Shown piece after piece: positions 43,030 through 51,662 of a stretch of DNA of 64,000 bases. Origin of the DNA: JAIBJN01 sp963775505 (lineage in GTDB: Bacteria; Actinomycetota; Thermoleophilia; Gaiellales; Gaiellaceae); contig CAVZIL010000007.1 in NCBI GenBank assembly GCA_963775505.1, positions 682,001 through 746,000 of the forward strand, written 5' to 3'. How positions within the stretch are numbered: position 1 is the first letter of the stretch; each line of letters opens with the position of its first letter. Under the pieces are notes generated by a model. The model searched no databases and was not told where the DNA came from. It saw only the letters and a list, made by a program, of their open reading frames with translations. A program made the position numbers and the translations under genes.

Positions 43030-46000
43030 GTGACCTCTCGCCTGGCTCGTCGTCTTCGTGTGCCCGCAGCGACTCTGGCGTCGCTGGCCGGCGCCTGCGT
43101 GCTCGCCGCGGGCGCAGCCGGGACGACGGCGTCGGAGCCCGCCGAGTCGCTTCGCTCCTCGCTCGGCCTCCAGGGCGTCGTCGACCTCGACCCGCTGACC
43201 GGGACGCCCCGCGTCGTCACCCGTCTCGACGGCTTTCTCACCGGTCCGGCGGACGAGGACGCCGTCGACGTCGTCCTCGACTACGTCCGGGCCAACGAGG
43301 ACGTCTTCGGCCTCGACGAGGACGACCTCGGCGGCCTGCGGCTCGTCCGCGACGAGACGGACGCTTTCGGCGTCCGTCATCTGCTCTGGGCGCAGGAAGC
43401 GGGGGGAATCCCTGCGTTCGAGAACGACCTGCGCGCGAGCGTCACGAAGGACGGCCGCATCGTGAACGTGCTCGGCTCGCCGCTGCCGGACCTGGAGCTT
43501 CCCCCAGGCGTCGGCTCGGTGACCGGCGGCGAGGCTGTCGTCGCCGCTCTCCGCGCGGCCGGTCACCCGCAGGCTCGGGAGCCGCGGCGGCTCGCTGCGC
43601 CGCGTGGTACCGCGCGGGCGACGCGGTTCGCCGGCGGGCACAGCGCGAGCCTGGTTCTCGTCAACACCGGCAGAGGCGTGCGGCTCGCCTGGCGCGTGAC
43701 CGCGGACGCCGACTCGGACGAGGTCTACGTCTCGCTCGTCGACGCCGCGAGCGGCGACGTGCTCCGGAGCGACAACAAGGTCGACGACGTCACCGGCCTG
43801 GCCTGGGACTACTACCCGGGCGCGCCGTCGGGCGGGACGCAGGTCTCGCGCGACTTCACCGCGGTCGGCTGGCTGTTGGCGAGCGCACAGACGCTCAACG
43901 GGCCGAACGCCCACGTCTTCTCCGATTGGGACGACGACAATCTTGCCGACCTCTCCTCGCCCTGGCAGAGCGAGCAGACGAACCCCGACACGACCTTTGC
44001 CTTCAACGACGTCACGCATGCGACCGGCCTGTGCGCGCCGACCTACACGAGCGTCTGCTCGTGGGACAGCACCGACAACGGCCCCTTCCCGCAGCCGCCT
44101 GGCTGGTACCAGAACCGCCGCCAGAACGCCGTCCAGGTCTTCTACTTCGTCAACCGTTTCCACGACCACCTCGAGGGCGATCTCGACATCGCGTGGACGA
44201 CACGGAACTTCGGAGGGACCGACAAGGTCGTCGCGCACGCCGGCGACGGTGCGGACACCGGCGTCTCCGGCCAGTTCCTGGACGTGCACATGCCGGACGT
44301 CTTCCACGTCAACAACGCGAACATGTTCACGCCCCCGGACGGGCAGTCCCCGCGCATGCAGATGTACCTTTTCACGTCGTTCACGGGGAACATCAACACC
44401 GACCCGACCCCGGACGTGAACGGCGGCGACGACGCCGCGGTCGTCTATCACGAGTACACGCACGGCCTCTCGAGCCGACTGATCACGTACGCGGACGGCT
44501 GGGCCGCGCTCGACTCCTTCCAGTCGGGCGCCATGGGCGAGGGGTGGAGCGACTGGTATGCGATGGACTTCCTCGTCGACGAAGGCTTTGCCCCGAACAC
44601 CGGCGCGGTCGGAGACGTGAGGCTCGACCGCTATCTCGGGAACAACCGACGCACGCTGCGAACGGAGGGCCTCGACTGTCCCGTCGCGCCCGCGACGTCG
44701 GCCTGCCCCGGCGGCGACGACACCGGGAGCCAGGGCGGCTACACGCTCGGCGACATGGGCCGGATCTGGTCCGGCGGTCCGGAGGTTCACGCCGACGGCG
44801 AGATCTGGGCACAGACCCTCTGGGACCTGCGCCAGGCGGTCGGGGTCGGGGACTCGCGCTTCCTCGTCACCGAGGCGATGCGCCTCTCGCCGCGCAACCC
44901 GTCCTTCCTCGACATGCGCAACGCGATCCTGCAGGCGAACCAGGTGGGCATCCTCGACGGGCGCGCCGACCGCGAAGCGACGATCTGGCAGGTGTTCGCA
45001 GGCCGCGGGATGGGCTTCTTCGCGGCGACCGCGGACGCCGACGACACGACGCCGATCGAGAGCTTCGCGCTTCCTCCGGACCCCGGCGACGGCGCCGGCT
45101 CGCTGGCCGGAGTCGTGACGGACGCGGACACGGGTGAGCCTGCGGCGGGTGTCGAGGTGGCCTTCGCCGGCCTCGACTTCTCCGACACGACGGATGCGCT
45201 CGGTCAGTATTCGATCGCCGGCGTTCCCGAAGGGACCTATCCGCTCATCGTCGCCTCGAAGTCGGGGTACGAACGCGGGCTCGCCTCGGACGTGGGCATC
45301 GTCGCCGACACCGAGAGCGAGGTCGACTTCGCCGTCAGGCGCGACTGGGCCGCGTACGGTGGCGGTGCCCGCATCCATGCGTTCACGGGGCCGAACTTCA
45401 CGCCGTACGGCTGCGGGCCCGTGCACGCCATCGACCAGTCGCTGGGCACCGGCTGGTCGACGATCCGGCCGAACCTCGCACCCACGGGAGCGCGCTCGAT
45501 CACGGTGAAGCTCCCCGCCTACGTCGACGTCAGCGAGTTCGGGGTCGATCCCGGCGCGGTCTGCGGGGATCCCGACAGCGCCTCGGCCCACGGGTACAAG
45601 ATCGAGACCTCCAAGACGGGGTCGAGCGGCTCGTGGACGGACGTGACGACTGGGTCGTTCTCCCTCGGCGACGCGCACCAGCTGAACTCGGTGCCGATCT
45701 CGCCGCGCAAGGCCGTGCGCTACGTCCGCTTCACGATCACGTCGAACCACGGCGACCCGCAGTTCATGGACATCGCCGAGCTCGTGGTCTACGGGGCCGC
45801 GACGCCCACGTGCCTGGGCAAGCCGGCGACGAAGGTGGGCACCGGCGCCGCCAACACGATCAACGGCGGCTCGGGGGCAGACGTGATCGTCGGACTCGGT
45901 GGGAACGACAAGATCGACGGCAGGGGCGGGAAGGACGTCATCTGCGGCGGAGCCGGGAACGACAGGCTCACCGGCGGGTCGGCTCTCGACAAGCTCGACG

Positions 46001-46131
46001 GCGGTGACGGCAGCGACACGCTCTTCGCCCGCGACGGCGTCAGGGAGACGGCCGTCAAGGGCGGCGCCGGCAGCGACCGCGCCCGCAAGGACAAGTCGGA
46101 CAAGACGAACAGCGTCGAGAAGGTCTTCTAG
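43030..46131 (+). CDS. Secreted M36 (fungalysin-like) metalloprotease with carboxypeptidase-regulatory, discoidin-like and RTX modules
   Basis: 1033 residues. Signal peptide, then a propeptide (FTP-like, GIPAFENDLRASVTKDGRI), and the M36 catalytic domain with HEYTHG at residues 474-479 and the third zinc ligand in GEGWSDW (Glu504). A regulatory beta module follows (SLAGVVTDADTGEPAAGVEV), then an F5/8C-like domain (residues about 770-920) and a C-terminal run of RTX nonapeptides (INGGSGADVI, GLGGNDKIDG, GGAGNDRLTGG) that would bind calcium outside the cell. A bacterial M36 enzyme ending in RTX repeats is an unusual layout. Confidence 0.9.
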   Translation: MTSRLARRLRVPAATLASLAGACVLAAGAAGTTASEPAESLRSSLGLQGVVDLDPLTGTPRVVTRLDGFLTGPADEDAVDVVLDYVRANEDVFGLDEDDLGGLRLVRDETDAFGVRHLLWAQEAGGIPAFENDLRASVTKDGRIVNVLGSPLPDLELPPGVGSVTGGEAVVAALRAAGHPQAREPRRLAAPRGTARATRFAGGHSASLVLVNTGRGVRLAWRVTADADSDEVYVSLVDAASGDVLRSDNKVDDVTGLAWDYYPGAPSGGTQVSRDFTAVGWLLASAQTLNGPNAHVFSDWDDDNLADLSSPWQSEQTNPDTTFAFNDVTHATGLCAPTYTSVCSWDSTDNGPFPQPPGWYQNRRQNAVQVFYFVNRFHDHLEGDLDIAWTTRNFGGTDKVVAHAGDGADTGVSGQFLDVHMPDVFHVNNANMFTPPDGQSPRMQMYLFTSFTGNINTDPTPDVNGGDDAAVVYHEYTHGLSSRLITYADGWAALDSFQSGAMGEGWSDWYAMDFLVDEGFAPNTGAVGDVRLDRYLGNNRRTLRTEGLDCPVAPATSACPGGDDTGSQGGYTLGDMGRIWSGGPEVHADGEIWAQTLWDLRQAVGVGDSRFLVTEAMRLSPRNPSFLDMRNAILQANQVGILDGRADREATIWQVFAGRGMGFFAATADADDTTPIESFALPPDPGDGAGSLAGVVTDADTGEPAAGVEVAFAGLDFSDTTDALGQYSIAGVPEGTYPLIVASKSGYERGLASDVGIVADTESEVDFAVRRDWAAYGGGARIHAFTGPNFTPYGCGPVHAIDQSLGTGWSTIRPNLAPTGARSITVKLPAYVDVSEFGVDPGAVCGDPDSASAHGYKIETSKTGSSGSWTDVTTGSFSLGDAHQLNSVPISPRKAVRYVRFTITSNHGDPQFMDIAELVVYGAATPTCLGKPATKVGTGAANTINGGSGADVIVGLGGNDKIDGRGGKDVICGGAGNDRLTGGSALDKLDGGDGSDTLFARDGVRETAVKGGAGSDRARKDKSDKTNSVEKVF

Positions 46132-46146
46132 CCGCCGCGGCCCGGC

Positions 46147-46941
46147 CTACGCGGCCCTGGCCGCCTTGTCCGAGTAGAGGCGCCGGTCGGCGGTCTCGAG
46201 GAGCTGCTCGGGGACGGTGGACTCCGCGGGGAGATGCGCGGCGCCGGCACTGACCGACAGGCCCTCCGGCAGCCGCTGCCGGAGCCGGTCGACGAACGCG
46301 TCCACGTCCGGCGGGCCCGCTGCTGGTAGGAGCGCCGCGAACTCGTCGCCGCCGATCCGCCCGGCCACGTCCGTCTCCCGGAGGGTGCCCGCCAGCGCGG
46401 AGGCGAAGGCCCGCAGCAGCCGGTCGCCCTCCTGGTGGCCCTCGCGGTCGTTGGTCTGCTTGAAGCCGTCCAGGTCGAAGAGGACGAGGGCCAGGCTGCC
46501 TCGGTAGCGGCGCACCCGGGCGGCCTCGAGCGAGAGCTGCGCGTGGAAAGCGCGATGGTTGAGGAGGCCGGTGAGCGGATCGCGGCGGGCGCTGTCGGCG
46601 AGCTCAGTGGTCACGCGCTCGACGTACGCGACGAGGCAGCGGTCGACGGCCGCACGCGCCTCGACCTCGCCGTGCCGCTCCAGCACCCGCCCGAGCACGA
46701 GGAGCTCCGTGGTGACCTCGGCGGGCGCGAGCCCGAGGCTCTCGCGCTCGCGCGCGAGGTCGGCGGCCGGCACCAGGGGATCGTCGTCTTCCTCCTCGAG
46801 CGCGGCGATGAACGACGGCAGAGAGCCCAGCTGACCGAGGCGTCCGAGGCGCTCGAGCGAGGGCACGGCGCCGCTCGCCAGCGCCTCGTCGACGCACTCG
46901 ACGGCAAGATCCCATGCGGGCAACCTCACGACCCCGTGCAT
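46147..46941 (-). CDS. GGDEF diguanylate cyclase-type protein
   Basis: 264 residues. A helical N-terminal regulatory part (about 100 residues) is followed by the GGDEF domain: DPLTGLLNHRAFHAQL, VLFDLDGFKQTND, GDRLLRAFASAL and the active-site loop GRIGGDEFAALLP, so catalytic residues are intact. Probably makes c-di-GMP. Start ATG 46941 is supported by minus-strand TACTCT seven bases upstream. Divergent from rpsB. Confidence 0.9.
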   Translation of the reverse strand: MHGVVRLPAWDLAVECVDEALASGAVPSLERLGRLGQLGSLPSFIAALEEEDDDPLVPAADLARERESLGLAPAEVTTELLVLGRVLERHGEVEARAAVDRCLVAYVERVTTELADSARRDPLTGLLNHRAFHAQLSLEAARVRRYRGSLALVLFDLDGFKQTNDREGHQEGDRLLRAFASALAGTLRETDVAGRIGGDEFAALLPAAGPPDVDAFVDRLRQRLPEGLSVSAGAAHLPAESTVPEQLLETADRRLYSDKAARAA

Positions 46942-46948
46942 GTATCCC

Positions 46949-46954
46949 AGAGTA
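46949..46954 (-). promoter_or_regulatory. -10 element TACTCT, leaderless start of the GGDEF gene
   Basis: TACTCT on the minus strand ends seven bases before ATG 46941. Confidence 0.5.
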
Positions 46955-46968
46955 GGGAGGGCGTCGGC

Positions 46969-47091
46969 TAGAATGCTTCGAGCTTCTGCACCCGACCCGG
47001 CGGAACAACGCGGGTGGCGGTGCCGGGCGCCGTGCCCGGTTCCATCCGTTCTCCGCCGGCCCCAGACCAGAGAACCGAGGAGGAAAGACCA
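46969..47091 (+). promoter_or_regulatory. rpsB promoter (TAGAAT) and structured 5' leader
   Basis: -10 TAGAAT at 46969-46974 predicts a start near 46981 and a leader of about 110 bases, unlike the leaderless neighbours. The leader contains ACCCG/CGGGT and CCGGGC/GCCCGG hairpins and ends with a strong Shine-Dalgarno GAGGAGGA (47077-47084) before GTG 47092. Autogenous control by S2, as known for rpsB leaders in other phyla, is possible. Confidence 0.5.
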
Positions 47092-47940
47092 GTGTCCGTC
47101 GTCTCCATGCGAGAGCTCCTGGAGGCCGGAGTTCACTTCGGCCACCAGACCCGCCGCTGGAACCCCAAGATGCGCCGCTTCATCTTCACGGAGCGGGGCG
47201 GCATCTACATCATCGACCTGCAGCAGACGCTCGACCTGACGGAGCAGGCGTACGCCTTCGCCCGCAACGTCTCCGAGCGCGGCGGCTCGATCCTGTTCGT
47301 CGGAACGAAGAAACAGTGCCAGGACTCGATCGCCGAGGAGGCGGCTCGGGTCGGCATGCCCTTCGTCCACCACCGCTGGCTCGGCGGCCTGCTGACGAAC
47401 TGGCGCACGATCTCGGAGCGCATAGCGCGCCTTCACGAGCTCCGGCGCCTCCGCGAGGAGGGCCAGCTCGAGCTCCTGCCGTCGAAGGAGCGCATCTCGA
47501 TGATGGCGGAGCTCGAGAAGCTCGAGACGAACCTCGGCGGCGTCGCCGACATGAAGTCCGTGCCCGACGCCGTCTTCGTCATCGACCTGCGCAAGGAGCA
47601 GCTCGCGGTGCGCGAGGCCCGGCGGCTCGGACTGCCGGTGATCGCGCTCGTGGACACGAACTGCGATCCCGACGACGCGGACTACGTCATCCCGGGGAAC
47701 GACGACGCCATCCGCTCGTGCAGCCTCATCGTCCGCGTGATCGCCAACGCCATCGAGGCCGGGAAGACGAAGGTCACCGAGACCGAGATGGCGGCCCCGG
47801 AGACTCCTGCAGAGGACGCACAGCCGGCGGAGCCGGCGCCCGAGGCCGAGCCCGAGCCGGCGGCGGTCGCGGTCGGGCAGGCTCCCGAGGCGGCGCCCGA
47901 GCCCGAGGCGCCTGCCGAGAGCGGGGAGGAGGGGCGGTGA
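47092..47940 (+). CDS. rpsB: 30S ribosomal protein S2
   Basis: 282 residues. Family blocks: SMRELLEAGVHFGHQTRRWN, FVGTKKQCQDSI, WLGGLLTNWRTI, PDAVFVIDLRKEQLAV and ALVDTNCDPDDADYVIPGND. After about residue 235 it carries a 45-residue Ala/Glu/Pro-rich tail typical of actinobacterial S2. GTG start with a strong Shine-Dalgarno. Overlaps tsf by GTGA. Head of the translation/isoprenoid operon. Confidence 0.97.
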   Translation: MSVVSMRELLEAGVHFGHQTRRWNPKMRRFIFTERGGIYIIDLQQTLDLTEQAYAFARNVSERGGSILFVGTKKQCQDSIAEEAARVGMPFVHHRWLGGLLTNWRTISERIARLHELRRLREEGQLELLPSKERISMMAELEKLETNLGGVADMKSVPDAVFVIDLRKEQLAVREARRLGLPVIALVDTNCDPDDADYVIPGNDDAIRSCSLIVRVIANAIEAGKTKVTETEMAAPETPAEDAQPAEPAPEAEPEPAAVAVGQAPEAAPEPEAPAESGEEGR

Positions 47941-48740
47941 GCACGACCGAGATCCCCGCCGCTCTCGTCAAGGAGCTTCGCGACCTCACCGGCGCAGGCA
48001 TGATGGACTGCAAGCGCGCGCTCGTCGAAACGGGCGGCGACCTCGAGGCCGCGCGCACGCTCCTGCGCGAGCAGGGGCTGGCCGAAGCAGGCAAGCGCGC
48101 CGGCCGGGAGACGTCCGAGGGAAGGGTCGTCTCGCACGTCGACGGCGCCTCGGGCGCGATCGTCGCCATTGGGTGCGAGACCGAGCCGGTCTCCGGCAAC
48201 GAGGAGTTCCAGGCGTTCGCGCAGCACCTCCTCGACCTCGTTCGGCTCGAGGGCCCGGAGGCGGCCGCCGCGCTCGAGGAGGAGCGTACCGAGCTCGTCG
48301 CCAAGCTGGGCGAGAACATCGTCGTGGTCGGCGCGGAGCGCTACGAGGGACGCGACGGCGAAGTGGTCGCCGACTACGTCCATCCGCCCGCGCAGAAGAT
48401 CGGCGTCCTCGTGCATGCGAAGGCGACGCCTGAGCTCGCGCGCATGGTCGGCATGCACGTCGCGGCGGCCAGGCCGACCTACCTGAGCCGGGACGAGGTG
48501 CCCGAGGCCGACGTCGCCGCCGAGCGGAGCGTCTTCGCGAAGCTCCCCGATGTCGAGTCCAAGCCGGAGGAGATCCGGGAGAAGATCATCGACGGCCTGC
48601 TCGCCAAGCGGTTCTTCGCGCAGAGCGTCCTGCTCGACCAGGCCTGGGTGCACGATCCGAGCCTCACGGTCGGCCAGGCGCTCGCCGAGCACGGCGCCGA
48701 GGTGAAGGCCTTCGTGCGCTACAACGTCGGTCGCGAGTGA
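47937..48740 (+). CDS. tsf: Elongation factor Ts
   Basis: Guanine-nucleotide exchange factor for EF-Tu. 267 residues: N-terminal UBA-like LVKELRDLTGAGMMDCKRAL with the EF-Ts signature, the core with GCETEPVSGNEEFQAFA, and the second repeat half ending in FVRYNVGRE. Coupled at both ends by four-base overlaps (rpsB, pyrH). Confidence 0.97.
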   Translation: MSTTEIPAALVKELRDLTGAGMMDCKRALVETGGDLEAARTLLREQGLAEAGKRAGRETSEGRVVSHVDGASGAIVAIGCETEPVSGNEEFQAFAQHLLDLVRLEGPEAAAALEEERTELVAKLGENIVVVGAERYEGRDGEVVADYVHPPAQKIGVLVHAKATPELARMVGMHVAAARPTYLSRDEVPEADVAAERSVFAKLPDVESKPEEIREKIIDGLLAKRFFAQSVLLDQAWVHDPSLTVGQALAEHGAEVKAFVRYNVGRE

Positions 48741-49513
48741 GCACGCAGGCAGAGAGCGACGTCGCCGCACCCAACGCGCCGGGCGGCCCCGCCTTCAGGC
48801 GTGTCCTCCTGAAGCTCTCCGGCGAGGCGCTCATGGGCGACCAGCCGTACGGCATGAGCCCGGAGAAGGTCGAGTCCCTGGCCGCCGAGATCAAGCGGGT
48901 CCACGACAGGGGCGTCGAGACGGCGGTCGTGATCGGCGCCGGGAACATCTACAGGGGCATGGCGGCGACGGCCGAAGGGATGGACCGCGCGACCGCCGAC
49001 TACGCCGGCATGCTCGCCACGGTCCTCAACTGCCTGACGGTCCAGGACGCGCTCGAGCACCTCGGCGCCCACACGCGCGTCATGTCGGCGATCACCGTCA
49101 GCGAGGTGGCCGAGCCGTACATCCGCAGGCGGGCGATCCGGCACCTCGAGAAGGGGCGCGTGGTCATCTTCGCCGCGGGGACGGGGAACCCGTTCTTCAC
49201 CACGGACACGGCGGCGGCCCTCCGAGCCCTCGAGGTCGGGGCCGACGCGATCCTCATGGGGAAGAACGGCGTGGACGGGGTCTACGACGGCGACCCGGCG
49301 GTCGATCCCGACGCGAGCTTCCTGCCCGAGCTGACCCATCTCGAGGCGATCGAGCGCGGCCTCAAGGTGATGGACACGACGGCGCTCACGCTCTGCATGG
49401 ACAACGAGCTGCCGATCTACGTCTTCGGCCTCGACGACCCCGGGACGATCGAGCGGGTGGTCGCGGGTGAGAGAATCGGCACCATCATCTCGACCCCCCG
49501 GAGGAACGCATGA
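48737..49513 (+). CDS. pyrH: Uridylate kinase
   Basis: UMP + ATP to UDP + ADP. 258 residues with VLLKLSGEALMGDQPYG, VIGAGNIYRG, FAAGTGNPFFTTDTAAALRA and ADAILMGKNGVDGVYDGDP. An N-terminal extension of some 15 residues precedes the first strand. Overlaps tsf and frr by four bases. Confidence 0.97.
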   Translation: MSTQAESDVAAPNAPGGPAFRRVLLKLSGEALMGDQPYGMSPEKVESLAAEIKRVHDRGVETAVVIGAGNIYRGMAATAEGMDRATADYAGMLATVLNCLTVQDALEHLGAHTRVMSAITVSEVAEPYIRRRAIRHLEKGRVVIFAAGTGNPFFTTDTAAALRALEVGADAILMGKNGVDGVYDGDPAVDPDASFLPELTHLEAIERGLKVMDTTALTLCMDNELPIYVFGLDDPGTIERVVAGERIGTIISTPRRNA

Positions 49514-50067
49514 TCGAAGAGCTGCTGGAAGACGCGAAGCGTCGCATGGACAAGTCGGTCGAGGCGACCGCGCACGAGTTCAACGGCATCCGCACGGGAC
49601 GCGCCTCCGCGGCGCTCCTCGACCGCATCCGGGTCGACTACTACGGTCAGGAGACGCCGCTGAACCAGCTCTCGACGATCAACGTGCCGGAGCCGCGGCT
49701 GCTGACGATCCAGCCCTACGACCCGAGCTCGATCAAGGCGATCGAGCGCGCGCTCCAGGAGTCGGACCTGGGGCTGACGCCCTCCAACGACGGCAAGGTC
49801 ATCCGCCTGCCGATCCCGCAGCTCACGGAGGAGCGGCGAGAAGAGCTCGTCAAGGTCGTCCGCCACCGTGCCGAGGAGGGACGGATCGCGGTCCGGAACG
49901 TCAGGCGCGACTGCATCCACCACCTGAAGGAGCTCGTCCGCGACGGCGACGTGGGCGACGACGAGGAGCGCCGGGCGGAGGAGCAGGCCCAGAAGCTCAC
50001 CGACGATCACGTCGCGAAGATCGACGAGGTCCTCAAGCGCAAGGAAGCGGAGATCCTGGAGGTCTGA
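49510..50067 (+). CDS. frr: Ribosome recycling factor
   Basis: 185 residues, the family length. Blocks: RMDKSVEATAHEFNGIRTGRAS, VDYYGQETPLNQLSTINVPE, NDGKVIRLPIPQLTEERREE and VRNVRRDCIHHLKELV. Splits post-termination ribosomes with EF-G. ATGA overlap with pyrH. Confidence 0.97.
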   Translation: MIEELLEDAKRRMDKSVEATAHEFNGIRTGRASAALLDRIRVDYYGQETPLNQLSTINVPEPRLLTIQPYDPSSIKAIERALQESDLGLTPSNDGKVIRLPIPQLTEERREELVKVVRHRAEEGRIAVRNVRRDCIHHLKELVRDGDVGDDEERRAEEQAQKLTDDHVAKIDEVLKRKEAEILEV

Positions 50068-50089
50068 GGCCGGCCTCGGACTCGGAACC

Positions 50090-50839
50090 GTGAACCTCCT
50101 GACGAGACTGCGGACGCTCAGGGGCCTCAAGGCTCCCGGAGAGCGCGAGCTTCCTGACGCCGCCCGCTCGGTGGCGATCATCATGGACGGCAACGGCCGC
50201 TGGGCAAGCCGGCGCAGGCTTCCCGTCGCCGCGGGCCACCGCGCAGGCACCCGCGCTCTCAGGCGCACGGTCGAGGCCGCGATCGACCTCGGCCTCGAGT
50301 CGCTCTGCGTGTACGCGTTCTCCACCGAGAACTGGTCGCGCCCGTCCGACGAGGTGGACGCGCTCATGGAGATCTTCGTCGAGACGATCGAGCGGGAGCT
50401 GCCCGACCTTGCCCGTGAAGGCGTGCGCACCCGCTTCATCGGGCGGCGTGACCGCGCGACCGAGACGCTCCTCGCCAAGATCGAGCGGCTCGAGGAGACG
50501 ACGGCCACCAACGAGCGCCTGCAGCTCTGGATCGCCTTCGACTACGGCGGGCGGGCCGAGATCGTGGAAGCCGCGCGGCGCCTGATGGAGGAGGGCGTCG
50601 ATCCCCGCGACATCGACGAGAACGCGATCGCGTCCCGCCTGTACGCGCCCGAGATGCCCGAGCCGGACCTCCTCATCCGCACGTCCGGCGAGCTCCGCAT
50701 CTCCAATTTCCTCCTCTGGCAGCTCGCCTACACCGAGCTCGTCTTCGTCGACACCCTCTGGCCCGACTTCGGGGAGCGCCAGCTCCGGGAGGCGCTCGCC
50801 CAGTACGCGAACCGCCGCCGGCGCTTCGGCGGTCGATGA
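50090..50839 (+). CDS. uppS: Isoprenyl (undecaprenyl) diphosphate synthase
   Basis: cis-prenyltransferase making the lipid carrier for wall synthesis. 249 residues: VAIIMDGNGRWASRRRLP (catalytic Asp), GHRAGTRALRRTVEAA, YAFSTENWSRP, FDYGGRAEIVEAAR and LLIRTSGELRISNFLLWQLA (read in parts). GTG start 50090, 22 bases after frr. Overlaps cdsA by ATGA. Confidence 0.95.
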   Translation: MNLLTRLRTLRGLKAPGERELPDAARSVAIIMDGNGRWASRRRLPVAAGHRAGTRALRRTVEAAIDLGLESLCVYAFSTENWSRPSDEVDALMEIFVETIERELPDLAREGVRTRFIGRRDRATETLLAKIERLEETTATNERLQLWIAFDYGGRAEIVEAARRLMEEGVDPRDIDENAIASRLYAPEMPEPDLLIRTSGELRISNFLLWQLAYTELVFVDTLWPDFGERQLREALAQYANRRRRFGGR

Positions 50840-51637
50840 ACCCCCTCCTCAGCCGCGTCGCCGTCATCGCGGCGGGTTTGCCGCTCGTGCTCTTCGCTGC
50901 CTACTACGGCGGCTGGGCGCTCCTGGCGCTGCTGGCGCCGGCGACCGTGCTCGCGCTGCACGAGCTCTACCGGATGGCCCGCTCGCTCCGTCCGCTCGTC
51001 CTTGCCGGGTACGGAGGAGCGCTGGCCGCGGTGCTCGGCGCCTCGAGTGGGCGGGCCCGAGTGGATGCTCGGAGGGTTCCTGCTCACCCTGCTCCTGGCC
51101 TTCGTCTTCGCTGCGATCTCCGAGACGCGCCAGTCGACGACGGTCGCCGTGGCCATGACCGTGCTCGGGGCCGCCTGGATCGGCCTCGGCCTCGGCTCGC
51201 TGATTCTCGTGCGCGACCTGGAGCCCGACGGAAGGCTCGTCCTCATCACGATCCTCCTGACCGTCTTCGTCGCCGACACGTTCGCCTACGTCGGAGGGCG
51301 CATCGCCGGGCGTCATCGGATGGCGCCCGGGATCTCGCCCGGGAAGACCTGGGAGGGGTTCGTGGCCGGCGCCGTCGGCGGGGTCCTCACGACCTGGCTC
51401 GCCCTCTACAGGGAGCCCATCGGCGTCGACGGCTGGCAGGCGTTCACCCTCGGGGCGGTGATCGTTTTGACGGCGGTAGCGGGGGATCTCTTCGAGTCGA
51501 TGGTGAAGCGCGACCTCGGCGTCAAGGACTCGGGCCGCGTCCTCCTGGGCCACGGCGGGGTGCTCGACCGGGTGGACTCGCTCGTCTTCGCCGGGCCGGC
51601 CGCGTACTTCACCGTGCTCGCGCTTACCCAGACATGA
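50836..51637 (+). CDS. cdsA: Phosphatidate cytidylyltransferase, one frame change
   Basis: Makes CDP-diacylglycerol. N-terminal membrane helices (IAAGLPLVLFAAYYGGWALL) run in one frame to about 51045; the rest (WMLGGFLLTLLLAFVFAAI onward) is in another, ending with the CDP-DAG synthase signature KRDLGVKDSGRVLLGHGG followed by VLDRVDSLVFAGP. Joined length about 267 residues, normal. Essential gene, so the break is probably an indel error. Confidence 0.92.
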
Positions 51638-51649
51638 AAGAGATCCTCC

Positions 51650-51655
51650 TAGACT
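51650..51655 (+). promoter_or_regulatory. -10 element TAGACT, leaderless start of dxr
   Basis: TAGACT ends seven bases before ATG 51663, inside the 25-base cdsA-dxr gap, so dxr can be transcribed on its own. Confidence 0.55.
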
Positions 51656-51662
51656 GGCCCGC

